From contig CAJTRK010000062.1 in NCBI GenBank assembly GCA_910578475.1, forward strand, positions 1-9,551: a stretch of DNA of 9,551 nt, written 5' to 3'. This document shows positions 1-5,530 of this stretch, piece after piece. Positions within the stretch are counted from its first letter, which is position 1, and every line of letters starts with the position of its first letter. Below the pieces are notes generated by a model. That model worked only from the letters and a program-made list of their open reading frames with translations, was not told the DNA's origin and made no database searches. Position numbers and translations under genes: made by a program. This DNA comes from an uncultured Lachnospiraceae bacterium. GTDB lineage: Bacteria > Bacillota > Clostridia > Lachnospirales > Lachnospiraceae.

Positions 1-64
1 GAAAGGGCAGTAGAATTTACTCCTGCACTGGAATTTACTTTTGCAATTAAGCAATAAATTTCCC

Positions 65-92
65 TTGACAAAATTATTCAATATGATATCAT
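65..92 (+). promoter_or_regulatory. Promoter of the SPFH operon
   Basis: A perfect -35 TTGACA (65-70) is followed after 16 bp by TATCAT (87-92), one mismatch from the -10 consensus. CATAAT at 90-95 is an alternative -10 but would need a 19-bp spacer. The -10 lies inside the palindromic TGATATCA pair, so a protein bound there would block RNA polymerase. The leader to the start at 156 would be about 55 nt. Confidence 0.7.
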
Positions 93-102
93 AATGATAT
101 CA
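84..102. promoter_or_regulatory. Tandem TGATATCA operator, candidate RHH site
   Basis: Two identical 8-bp palindromes TGATATCA (84-91 and 95-102) start 11 bp apart, about one helical turn, so two dimers would bind the same DNA face. RHH repressors of the Arc/MetJ type bind such tandem short sites cooperatively. The operon's second gene encodes an RHH protein, which makes autoregulation the simplest reading. The link between site and protein is inference. Confidence 0.6.
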
Positions 103-155
103 AAAGGAAATGAAACGATAACATAGCTGATAGAGAAAGAATGGAGGACCTTTGT

Positions 156-1175
156 ATGGAAGAGAAAATTTTAACGGGGAAAAAGCATGGCATGGCGGCG
201 TTACTGGGCATTATCGTCTTATTTATGCTGGCGCTTGCGGGAATTATTTTCGGCGCCGTCATGATTGAGAATGATGAGAATCCTGTTTTATTTATTTCCG
301 GAATGGCATTGGTCGTTTTGGCGTCGATTCTCTGCGGCGGACTGAAAGTCTTGAAACCGCAGGAAGCGTTGGTGCTGACTTTGTTCGGAAATTATGTGGG
401 TACGTTAAAGGAAGCCGGATTCTATTATGTAAATCCTTTTTGCAGCAGCGTTAATCCGGCGGCAAGGACGAGACTGAGCCAGAGCGGGGATGTGAGCGAT
501 TCGACGGCGATGCTGGCGATAGCTGCCGGGAAAGCGGCGGGAGCGGGCGCAGAAACGGCCAGCAAGAAAATTTCGCTGAAAGTCATGACTTTGAACAACA
601 GCAAACAGAAAATTAATGACTGTCTGGGCAATCCGATAGAAATCGGCATTGCGGTCACCTGGCGCGTGGTGAATACGGCGAAAGCGGTTTTTGAAGTGGA
701 TAATTATAAAGAATTTCTGTCGCTGCAATGCGACAGCGCGCTTCGGGATATCGTACGCATTTATCCTTATGATGTGGCGCCGAATGTGGATACGACGGGC
801 GACGGCGTGGCGGATGAAGGCAGTCTGCGCGGTTCCAGCGAAATCGTTGCGGCGCGGATTCGGGATGAAATTCAGGATAGAGTTGAAGAGGCCGGCATGG
901 AAATCATCGAGGCGAGAATCACTTACCTTGCCTATGCGACGGAAATTGCGGCGGTTATGCTGCAAAGGCAGCAGGCATCTGCCATCATTGATGCGAGAAA
1001 GATGATTGTAGACGGTGCGGTCGGCATGGTGGAAATGGCGCTGGAGCGTCTGAATGAGAACCATACGGTAGAGCTGGACGAAGAGCGTAAGGCGGCGATG
1101 GTATCGAACCTGCTCGTTGTTCTTTGCGGGAACCGCGACGCGCAGCCTGTTGTAAATTCCGGCAGTTTATATTAA
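156..1175 (+). CDS. SPFH/Band 7 domain membrane protein
   Basis: A 339-residue protein of the stomatin/prohibitin/flotillin/HflK superfamily, which oligomerises on the membrane and organises microdomains or local quality control. Two hydrophobic helices come first (about 13-36 and 43-62), then an SPFH domain from about 65 (KPQEALVLTLFGNYVGTLKE) to about 265. The Arg/Glu-rich helix near 229-250 and the stretch EARITYLAYA match the end of the SPFH domain, followed by a helical Ala/Gln/Met-rich tail (265-300). Residues 110-137 are a low-complexity Ala/Gly insert, and 212-221 (DTTGDGVADE) resembles a calcium-binding loop. The start at 156 is preferred over the ATG at 141 because GGAGG (143-147) overlaps the latter and lies 8 nt before 156. 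It is first in an operon with an RHH regulator, a small membrane protein and YbjQ. The superfamily is clear; the cellular role is unknown. Confidence 0.9.
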   Translation: MEEKILTGKKHGMAALLGIIVLFMLALAGIIFGAVMIENDENPVLFISGMALVVLASILCGGLKVLKPQEALVLTLFGNYVGTLKEAGFYYVNPFCSSVNPAARTRLSQSGDVSDSTAMLAIAAGKAAGAGAETASKKISLKVMTLNNSKQKINDCLGNPIEIGIAVTWRVVNTAKAVFEVDNYKEFLSLQCDSALRDIVRIYPYDVAPNVDTTGDGVADEGSLRGSSEIVAARIRDEIQDRVEEAGMEIIEARITYLAYATEIAAVMLQRQQASAIIDARKMIVDGAVGMVEMALERLNENHTVELDEERKAAMVSNLLVVLCGNRDAQPVVNSGSLY

Positions 1176-1209
1176 TCGAATGCAGTAGAACAGAAAGGAA
1201 GCTCTCAGT

Positions 1210-1410
1210 ATGGGTGATACAGGCAAGAAGCAAGTGCCGCTCCGGCTTTCTGCCAGGTTATACGATGCCATTGCAGCCTGGGCGGAAGATGATTTTCGTT
1301 CCGTCAACGGGCAGATAGAATACCTTCTGACGGAGTGCGTAAGGCAGCGCAAGAAGAACGGCAGATATGTTTCCGATGAAATAGATGTGCCGCCGGAATT
1401 GGATATATAG
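1210..1410 (+). CDS. Arc-type ribbon-helix-helix DNA-binding protein
   Basis: A 66-residue protein with the RHH pattern. The strand KKQVPLRL (6-13) has alternating residues suited to a DNA-contacting ribbon. Helix A spans about 17-29 (LYDAIAAWAEDDF) and helix B about 32-47 (VNGQIEYLLTECVRQR), with the Ser-Val-Asn turn typical of Arc-like members. The tail is short and acidic. AAAGGAA (1194-1200) lies 9 nt before the ATG, and the gene starts 34 nt after the SPFH stop, so the two are almost certainly cotranscribed. RHH proteins act as dimers and often repress their own operon. The TGATATCA pair over the upstream promoter is the obvious candidate target. No toxin-like partner is seen next to it, so an antitoxin role is not supported. 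Confidence 0.85.
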   Translation: MGDTGKKQVPLRLSARLYDAIAAWAEDDFRSVNGQIEYLLTECVRQRKKNGRYVSDEIDVPPELDI

Positions 1411-1430
1411 AATATCTGATATCGGACGGT

Positions 1431-1469
1431 GGTACAAAGGCCAGACGGTACAAAGGCCGGAATGTCCGG
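1431..1469 (+). repeat. 12-bp direct repeat and small hairpin in operon spacer
   Basis: GGTACAAAGGCC occurs at 1431-1442 and again at 1447-1458 (period 16). It is followed by a short hairpin, CCGGA-ATG-TCCGG (1457-1469), just before the ribosome site of the next gene. A near match to the operator half, TGATATCG, lies at 1417-1424. The hairpin could tune translation of the small membrane protein, but this is inference. Confidence 0.5.
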
Positions 1470-1489
1470 TGCGAAGGAAAGGGGAGTGC

Positions 1490-1726
1490 ATGGCGGAAAT
1501 GAAACACTTTAAAAAAATGATTGCGCCGATAATAATAGCAACTATTATAATTGCATATTATATTGGAATCGTAGTATTTTTTATGACTGTACCCGGGGTT
1601 CCTGTCGGAGTCAAAATCATCATGATTGTAGTGCCGTTGATTTTGTCCGCAGTCATGCTCGGTGTATTGATAAGCAGAATCAAAGAAATTCAAGGAGGAG
1701 AAGAAGATGATATTAGTCAGTACTGA
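1490..1726 (+). CDS. Small two-helix membrane protein
   Basis: A 78-residue protein of no recognised family. A basic N terminus (MAEMKHFKKM) leads into a hydrophobic helix at about 11-32. A short Pro/Gly loop (VPGVPVG) leads to a second helix at about 40-61, then a charged tail ending EEDDISQY. By the positive-inside rule both ends are probably cytoplasmic. The ATG at 1490 is chosen because AGGAAAGGGGAG lies just upstream; an upstream in-frame ATG at 1385 lies inside the RHH gene and lacks the membrane pattern. Its 3' end overlaps the YbjQ gene by 20 bp in another frame, so the two are translationally linked. It may anchor or assist the SPFH or YbjQ partner (inference). Confidence 0.75.
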   Translation: MAEMKHFKKMIAPIIIATIIIAYYIGIVVFFMTVPGVPVGVKIIMIVVPLILSAVMLGVLISRIKEIQGGEEDDISQY

Positions 1727-2021
1727 TTATATCAGTGGAAAAGAACTGGAGATGCTCGGCCTGGTGAAAGGAAGCACGATTCAGTCCAGGAATGTCGGCC
1801 GCGATATTACGCAGGGGTTTAAGACGCTTGTCGGCGGTGAATTAAAAGCTTATACGGAAATGATGAACGAAGCGAGAGCGATTGCTACGAAGCGGATGGT
1901 CGAAGAGGCGGAAAAACTCGGAGCGGATGCGGTCGTTAATATCCGTTATGCGTCTGCAGCGGTGCTGCAGGGAGCGGCGGAAGTTATGGCCTACGGAACA
2001 GCCGTAAAATATAAGGCTTAA
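1707..2021 (+). CDS. YbjQ/UPF0145 family protein
   Basis: A 104-residue protein spanning a whole YbjQ (UPF0145, formerly DUF74) domain. Family hallmarks are the opening strand ILVSTDYISGKE, the SRNVGRDI motif (27-34), a long acidic helix with EARAIATKRM (55-64), then AEKLGADAVVNIRY (68-81) and a closing strand MAYGTAVKY. The family forms small pentamers and is often labelled heavy-metal binding, but a biochemical role is not established. AAGGAGG (1692-1698) lies 8 nt before the ATG, the strongest ribosome site in the operon, so this product may be made in excess. It is the last gene before the terminator at 2060-2096. Its grouping with SPFH suggests a membrane-stress or microdomain role, by inference. 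Confidence 0.92.
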   Translation: MILVSTDYISGKELEMLGLVKGSTIQSRNVGRDITQGFKTLVGGELKAYTEMMNEARAIATKRMVEEAEKLGADAVVNIRYASAAVLQGAAEVMAYGTAVKYKA

Positions 2022-2059
2022 AGACAGCGGGCGAAATTCTGTGGAATGACGGCAAAAGC

Positions 2060-2096
2060 AAAGCGCGCTGCCCGGTGTTTGGGACAGCGCGCTTTT
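2060..2096. terminator. Bidirectional Rho-independent terminator
   Basis: A perfect 11-bp stem, AAAGCGCGCTG (2060-2070) with CAGCGCGCTTT (2085-2095), is extended by CCC/GGG across one bulged A, with a 7-nt loop. It is followed by T residues on the plus strand. Read from the minus strand it ends in CTTTGCTTTTG, so it can stop both the YbjQ operon and the convergent LytTR/DUF3021 operon. Confidence 0.85.
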
Positions 2097-2151
2097 GACA
2101 ACGGACAACTGCGCCTGTGTTCATGAGGCGGCAGGATAGGAACGCGTCAGG

Positions 2152-2595
2152 TTACTGGTTTTCGTGTTCTTCCTTTTGAATTTTGTCGTTCATGCTTTTG
2201 GCCAGTTTCCAGTAATAGTACCCATAAGCGAGCCAGATGAGTAAAGCAGCGAGAAATCCAGAAAACACAAACAGAAGACAGCGCCACCATCCGAGCTGTA
2301 CAGGAATCCAGCCAACGCGAAATGCGACGATGGTATAAACGGTACAGCCGATTCCCATGTGAAACAGAAATTTCAGCGGGAAAGGCAGATTGTCATTACG
2401 ATAGATTTCAGTCGGTGCGGAAAAGGCAATTCCGACCAGGAATGTGCCGATGACCTGCCTGGTAAACATCCAGTTTTCCATCAGGAGCGTTCCGTGATTC
2501 ACATAATCGAATATCATGCCCGAAAGAAGATAAATGAAACAGGCGATGCCGATTCCTTGAATAGAATTTTCCAGAATTCTTTTGAATAAAGTCAT
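2152..2595 (-). CDS. DUF3021 family membrane protein
   Basis: A 147-residue protein with four predicted membrane helices (about 8-30, 45-62, 73-93 and 104-128) and a charged cytoplasmic tail (KSMNDKIQKEEHENQ). Topology and length match DUF3021, including the conserved segment around VGIAFSAPTEIY (54-65). DUF3021 genes are regularly placed directly after a LytTR regulator gene, as here. In the streptococcal LytTR regulatory systems HdrRM and BrsRM, the membrane partner restrains the regulator. The same role is inferred here. CCTCCTT (2603-2609) gives a full AAGGAGG on the minus strand, 7 nt before the ATG. The gap to the LytTR stop is 26 bp, indicating one transcript, which ends at the 2060-2096 hairpin. 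Confidence 0.85.
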   Translation of the reverse strand: MTLFKRILENSIQGIGIACFIYLLSGMIFDYVNHGTLLMENWMFTRQVIGTFLVGIAFSAPTEIYRNDNLPFPLKFLFHMGIGCTVYTIVAFRVGWIPVQLGWWRCLLFVFSGFLAALLIWLAYGYYYWKLAKSMNDKIQKEEHENQ

Positions 2596-2621
2596 AGTGA
2601 TACCTCCTTAATATTTTTTTG

Positions 2622-3056
2622 TTAAATTCCCAGATAATGTTTGAATGCCGGAAGATATTTTCTGGAAATATAATCTTTATTTCCATTTTTCAGTATTACA
2701 AGCATTGTACCGTGAAAAGATGATTCGACACGGCTTATCTGTTTTAAATTGATGAGTGTGGATTTGGAAATCCTCATAAATCCATTTCCGAGAAGTCTCT
2801 CCATTTCGTAAAGCCTTTTGCCGGAAACATATTTTTTTTGCTGACAATAGACGTTCAATCGTTCATCCTCCATGCGGAGCATATAGATTTCCGAAGGCTC
2901 CAATACGATGAGCTGGTCATTATCGGTCACCGTAATAACGTTTCCGGAAGACTGGAATAATTCCATCAGCTGATTGATTTCCGGGGTTATTTTACTGGTA
3001 TGAATGACAATATAAGGTTCGTCGATGTCTGCGGATATTTGAAGTTCTACTTTCAT
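2622..3056 (-). CDS. LytTR-family DNA-binding regulator
   Basis: A 144-residue protein with a C-terminal LytTR domain (about 40-140) and no receiver domain. Family landmarks are IYMLRMEDERLNVYC (57-71), MERLLGNGFMRISKSTLINL (85-104), and the ending DYISRKYLPAFKHYL (128-142), which contains the conserved ISR-x-Y element. The first 40 residues form a short acidic extension of unknown role. The start at 3056 is set by AGGAG about 5 nt upstream; an upstream in-frame ATG at 3272 would add about 70 residues unlike the family and lies beyond the promoter. Without a receiver, activity is probably set by the DUF3021 membrane partner encoded next, as in streptococcal HdrRM/BrsRM. Self-activation is common in such systems but is not shown here. 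Confidence 0.88.
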   Translation of the reverse strand: MKVELQISADIDEPYIVIHTSKITPEINQLMELFQSSGNVITVTDNDQLIVLEPSEIYMLRMEDERLNVYCQQKKYVSGKRLYEMERLLGNGFMRISKSTLINLKQISRVESSFHGTMLVILKNGNKDYISRKYLPAFKHYLGI

Positions 3057-3105
3057 GAATATCTCCTTTTGCTGTCTGGACTGCCGGCTGCCGAACTGCC
3101 GGGGG

Positions 3106-3123
3106 GAATCTTCGCGAGGATTC
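3106..3123. promoter_or_regulatory. Imperfect 18-bp dyad after the LytTR promoter
   Basis: GAATCTTCGCGAGGATTC pairs over all but its central bases, allowing one G-T pair. It sits just downstream of the likely transcription start of the LytTR operon, followed (minus strand) by three CGGCAG copies between 3081 and 3104. Either an operator or a leader hairpin is possible. Confidence 0.4.
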
Positions 3124-3134
3124 GTTGTGTTTAT

Positions 3135-3163
3135 ATCATACGATAAAATCTCCGAATTGTCAT
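3135..3163 (-). promoter_or_regulatory. Promoter of the LytTR/DUF3021 operon
   Basis: On the minus strand, ATGACA (3158-3163) and TATGAT (3135-3140) are separated by exactly 17 bp. The predicted start near 3128 gives a leader of about 70 nt before the ATG at 3056. CCGAATTGT (3152-3160), overlapping the -35, resembles CCGAACTGC at 3091-3099; both are near matches to LytTR half-sites but are 61 bp apart. Confidence 0.65.
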
Positions 3164-3239
3164 GGACTGCGCGGCAAGTGGCAGAAATCTGACCGGAAGA
3201 AGCGTAATTCGAAAGGCAAAAGTACGAAAAGCGGGAAGG

Positions 3240-3268
3240 TTGAATGCCGTTCGAAAGTGTGCTACACT
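3240..3268 (+). promoter_or_regulatory. Promoter with dyad, upstream of the unknown gene
   Basis: TTGAAT (3240-3245) and TACACT (3263-3268) are spaced by 17 bp. The -10 forms one arm of the dyad AGTGT-GCT-ACACT (3256-3268), a possible repressor site. The leader to the coding start is about 40 nt. Confidence 0.55.
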
Positions 3269-3318
3269 CCAAAAGAACGGAAACAGTGTGAAAAGAAGAG
3301 AAAAAGGATGTAGTGAGG

Positions 3319-3852
3319 ATGAAGGACGGAAATGAGAGGTATTTTGAAGCCGCGCTTTCCGATTTTGTATTTGATGTAGCGGCGGGCGGCGCAATCAGAC
3401 ACCTGACAGACCGGGGATATTCCGTGGAGCAGATTATGCGGGAATTATCCTATCCGGTTCCCAGAATAAAAGTGGAACAAGCGGTATACCGGCATTTGAC
3501 GGATTCCCGCATGCTGCTTTCGACGCTGCCTGAAGAAAGCGAGAGCCTGCGGATAAAATGCCTGCGGGGAGAAAAAGGAGAGGGATTTTCCCGAAAGCTG
3601 GCGGAAGCCATAGCGGAAAGCGGAGAAGAAAACGCCTATATGGAATGCCCTTTTGGTATATGGATGGAAAAGGATGAAAGGCGGTTTGCACAGACAATTG
3701 CCTGTCTGACGAACAGAGAACAGGAATATCTTCTTGGTATCCGGTGGGCACAACACATGATGTATCACAGGCTGAACGACCGTATGCGTGAAATCGGAAT
3801 GAAGCTGGTAAAGAATACGGAATGGGTGTGGAACTTCTTTTTTATCAGATGA
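3319..3852 (+). CDS. Uncharacterised 177-residue protein, possible HTH
   Basis: A 177-residue soluble protein with no family I can name with certainty. The N-terminal part (ALSDFVFDVAAGGAIRHL, 12-29) leads into a segment (34-60: YSVEQIMRELSYP, then VEQAVYRHL) whose helix-turn-helix spacing resembles a DNA-binding fold. The middle (67-105) is rich in Glu and Lys, and the C-terminal half is helical and Arg-rich (EREQ/RLNDRMREIG pattern), closing with the aromatic end WVWNFFFIR. Similar small hypothetical proteins occur in Lachnospiraceae as far as I recall. A GTG at 3313 is also in frame and is nearer the AAAAAGGA site (3301-3308), so the protein could be two residues longer. It has its own promoter and no clear terminator before the Rrf2 gene 75 bp downstream. 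Confidence 0.75.
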   Translation: MKDGNERYFEAALSDFVFDVAAGGAIRHLTDRGYSVEQIMRELSYPVPRIKVEQAVYRHLTDSRMLLSTLPEESESLRIKCLRGEKGEGFSRKLAEAIAESGEENAYMECPFGIWMEKDERRFAQTIACLTNREQEYLLGIRWAQHMMYHRLNDRMREIGMKLVKNTEWVWNFFFIR

Positions 3853-3858
3853 TGTCGG

Positions 3859-3876
3859 AATGTAACCGTTTACATT
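3859..3876. promoter_or_regulatory. Palindrome AATGTAA-N4-TTACATT before the Rrf2 gene
   Basis: A perfect 7-bp inverted repeat with a 4-bp centre (AATGTAACCGTTTACATT), 52 bp before the regulator's start. Size and place fit an autoregulatory operator for the Rrf2 dimer. No convincing -35/-10 pair was found beside it. Confidence 0.5.
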
Positions 3877-3927
3877 ATAGGAATAACAGCACAGAATGGA
3901 AGAATAAAAAGAAAGAGGGGTATCCCT

Positions 3928-4383
3928 ATGCAGATTTCAAGCCGATTTACATTGGCAGTACATATTTTTGCCTGCATCGATACATTTGGAAAAGACTATA
4001 AGGTAACGAGTGATTTTCTTGCGGGAAGTACGAACGTGAACCCGGTTATTATCCGCAAAATTTTAGGACAGTTGAAAGGCGCCGGCCTGATTTCAGTAGC
4101 GCGGGGAACGGGGGGAGCGACCGTTGCGAAACCGTTATCGGAAATCACCTTTTTGGATGTATACCGCGCCGTAGGATGTGTGGAGAACGGCGAGTTGTTT
4201 CATTTCCACGAAAATCCGAGCACCGATTGTCCCGTCGGAAGGAACATTCACTGTATTTTGGACGATAAGCTTCTTCGGGTACAGGCGGCGATGGAAAAAG
4301 AGCTGGCGTCCATGACGCTGGAAGATTTGAGGCTGGATACGGAAAAATATCTGAAAAAGGAAATGACAGACAAAAGGAAATGA
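3928..4383 (+). CDS. Rrf2-family transcriptional regulator (YwnA-like)
   Basis: A 151-residue regulator with the Rrf2 winged-helix pattern. The N terminus MQISSRFTLAVHIFACIDTF and the recognition segment STNVNPVIIRKILGQLKGAG (34-53) lead into a wing, LISVARGTGGATVAKPL (54-70), and SEITFLDVYRAVG (71-83). The C-terminal part is the dimerisation helix. Cysteines are at 16, 84, 101 and 109. The CPVG motif at 101-104 is typical of the YwnA-like branch, and the spacing does not match the three-Cys iron-sulfur ligand set of IscR or NsrR, so thiol sensing or ligand-free action is more likely. The site AGAGGGG (3914-3920) lies partly in a small AGGG-GTAT-CCCT hairpin. No oxidoreductase gene lies beside it, so targets are unknown. 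The coding end is part of a 17-bp tandem duplication. Confidence 0.9.
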   Translation: MQISSRFTLAVHIFACIDTFGKDYKVTSDFLAGSTNVNPVIIRKILGQLKGAGLISVARGTGGATVAKPLSEITFLDVYRAVGCVENGELFHFHENPSTDCPVGRNIHCILDDKLLRVQAAMEKELASMTLEDLRLDTEKYLKKEMTDKRK

Positions 4384-4396
4384 TAGACAAAAGGAA
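4363..4396 (+). repeat. 17-bp tandem duplication at the Rrf2 stop
   Basis: ATGACAGACAAAAGGAA (4363-4379) is followed directly by ATGATAGACAAAAGGAA (4380-4396), one base different. The stop codon (4381-4383) falls at the start of the second unit. This looks like a recent slippage duplication. Confidence 0.75.
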
Positions 4397-4399
4397 AGA

Positions 4400-4418
4400 C
4401 GAAGAGAAGTTCTCTTCG
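4400..4418 (-). terminator. Candidate terminator between convergent genes
   Basis: The 8-bp stem CGAAGAGA (4400-4407) / TCTCTTCG (4411-4418) has a 3-nt loop. On the minus strand it is followed by TCTTTCCTTTTG, giving a moderate T-rich tail for the DegV transcript. On the plus strand no T-run follows, so it is weak for the Rrf2 gene. Confidence 0.45.
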
Positions 4419-4445
4419 CCTGACAAAATTCCTTAATACGGCAGG

Positions 4446-5279
4446 TCAGAAAGGTTTTTCCGAAGCCCATTCGATAGCGATACCGGTAGCGTTTGGCCCT
4501 ACATGGGAAGAAACGATTAAATTCAGCGCCGCTTCGCATTCCGCATTCACGAGAGATTTGCATTTGTCAAACATCTTCTGATTGCCGACATAGATTGCGC
4601 CGAGTCTGGCTGTCTCGCCGGACTGTGCGATGCGCTGAATATTCCGAAGCGCGGTACTGATACCCCGGTTTTTCCGGTAGGGCTCAATCCGGCCTTCCCG
4701 CATGGTAAGAATTACCTTGATATCGAGAATATCACCAATTTTACCTACGGCCGGAGAAACGCGGCCTCCCTGAACCAGATATTTAAAGTCGTCTACGACA
4801 AAGAAAATGTCGATAAGCCCGATGCGCTTTCTGATTTCTTCCGCAGTTTCCTGCAGGCTCTTTCCCTGTTTTCTCAGCTCAAGCGCATCGACGCATAGAA
4901 AACCGCTGCCCAGAGAAGCGTTCAGGGAGTCGATTACTTCGATGTTGCATGCGGGATATTGTTCTTTCATGTGGTCCGCCACCATGCAGATTGTATTGTA
5001 GGAACCGCTCAGACCGGAGGAAACGGCGATGCACAAAATATCTTTTCCCTCCTGGATGGTTTCTTCGAAGCGCCGTGTGACCAGGTCGGGATTTACACCG
5101 GCAGTATAAGCCCTGCGGCCGGCAAGCTGTTTAAAAAAGTCATCCCGGGATAATATCTGTTCGTCGCCGTAAACCATGTCTTCATCAAAATAGTAGTATT
5201 GCGGCAGCATCCCGATTTCCTCGCCGTAAGGGGCGGGCAGGTCTACATCACCGTCAGTAAAAACTACAAATTCTTTCAT
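4446..5279 (-). CDS. DegV-family fatty-acid-binding protein
   Basis: A 277-residue protein of full DegV length. DegV proteins bind one fatty acid and, as FakB, present it to the kinase FakA for phosphorylation and entry into phospholipid synthesis. Visible family signatures are VFTDGDVDLP (6-14), YTAGVNPDLV (58-67, the usual TSQP position), VSSGLSGSYNT (86-96), EVIDS (114-118) and its Ser/Gly-rich follow-on, YLVQGGRVSPAVGKIGDIL (167-185), and SHVGPNATGI (258-267), whose His is usually a lipid-head contact. The TDS motif reads TDG here, a mild deviation. The start at 5279 is preferred over a GTG at 5288 because AGGTGA (5285-5290) lies 5 nt before it. No fakA-like kinase is in the window. Expression probably starts at the promoter at 5437-5465, with an unusually structured leader. 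Confidence 0.92.
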   Translation of the reverse strand: MKEFVVFTDGDVDLPAPYGEEIGMLPQYYYFDEDMVYGDEQILSRDDFFKQLAGRRAYTAGVNPDLVTRRFEETIQEGKDILCIAVSSGLSGSYNTICMVADHMKEQYPACNIEVIDSLNASLGSGFLCVDALELRKQGKSLQETAEEIRKRIGLIDIFFVVDDFKYLVQGGRVSPAVGKIGDILDIKVILTMREGRIEPYRKNRGISTALRNIQRIAQSGETARLGAIYVGNQKMFDKCKSLVNAECEAALNLIVSSHVGPNATGIAIEWASEKPF

Positions 5280-5282
5280 ATA

Positions 5283-5398
5283 AATCACCTATGCCTTTCT
5301 CTCAGCCTGCAAACTTTGGGCCGCAGGCACAAATTTGCCTGTGAAAAATTAATTTTTCACAGTAATCACCTATGCCTTTCTCTCAGCCTGCAAACTTT
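5283..5398 (-). repeat. 35-bp exact direct repeat, period 81
   Basis: A 35-bp sequence at 5283-5317 recurs without change at 5364-5398, offset by 81 bp. The gene-proximal copy supplies the DegV ribosome site (AGGTGA). Between the copies lie the inverted repeat AGGCA-CAAATT-TGCCT (5325-5340) and the 24-bp palindrome. This may be a tandem duplication of the leader or a copy of a dispersed intergenic repeat. Confidence 0.85.
5339..5362. repeat. 24-bp perfect palindrome in the DegV leader
   Basis: The half-site CTGTGAAAAATT is followed at once by its exact reverse complement AATTTTTCACAG, with no spacer. In DNA it could bind a dimeric regulator; in RNA it would form a long AT-rich hairpin. It lies between the two copies of the 35-bp repeat. 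Confidence 0.8.
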
Positions 5399-5401
5399 CA
5401 T
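5366..5401 (-). CDS. Possible 11-residue leader peptide of DegV
   Basis: On the minus strand, ATG at 5401 opens MKVCRLRERHR and stops with TGA at 5366-5368. GGAGA (5411-5415) is correctly spaced, 9 nt upstream. Five of eleven residues are basic or Arg-coded by AGG/AGA. The coding part is the distal copy of the 35-bp repeat, and its stop overlaps an AGGTGA identical to the DegV ribosome site. It could be a true regulatory peptide or a relic of the original start before duplication. Confidence 0.3.
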   Translation of the reverse strand: MKVCRLRERHR

Positions 5402-5436
5402 TCTCTTTATTCTCCAAATTAAAACGCTTATTTTCT

Positions 5437-5465
5437 ATTATGCCATCATAGAAAGGAAATCTCAA
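5437..5465 (-). promoter_or_regulatory. Promoter of the DegV gene
   Basis: On the minus strand, TTGAGA (5460-5465) and CATAAT (5437-5442) are spaced by exactly 17 bp. A start near 5430 gives a leader of about 150 nt that includes both repeat copies and the palindrome. Confidence 0.65.
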
Positions 5466-5530
5466 CTGAATATCAGGTGAAAAGTGAAGTTTTTTACCGT
5501 AAAAATTTAAGTTTTTTTTCAAAAACAAAG

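Noticed and set aside
405..1064. Long open frame on the minus strand within the SPFH gene
   Set aside because: It is antisense to a well-supported gene, has no ribosome site and its translation (His/Arg-rich) looks like no protein family.
4179..4256. Iron-sulfur ligand set in the Rrf2 regulator
   Set aside because: Cys84, Cys101 and Cys109 do not have the close three-cysteine spacing of IscR or NsrR; a YwnA-like protein fits better.
5199..5480. 93-residue plus-strand frame with a repeated NHLCLSLSLQT segment
   Set aside because: It is produced by reading through the 35-bp repeats and the reverse of DegV's start; no promoter or ribosome site supports it.
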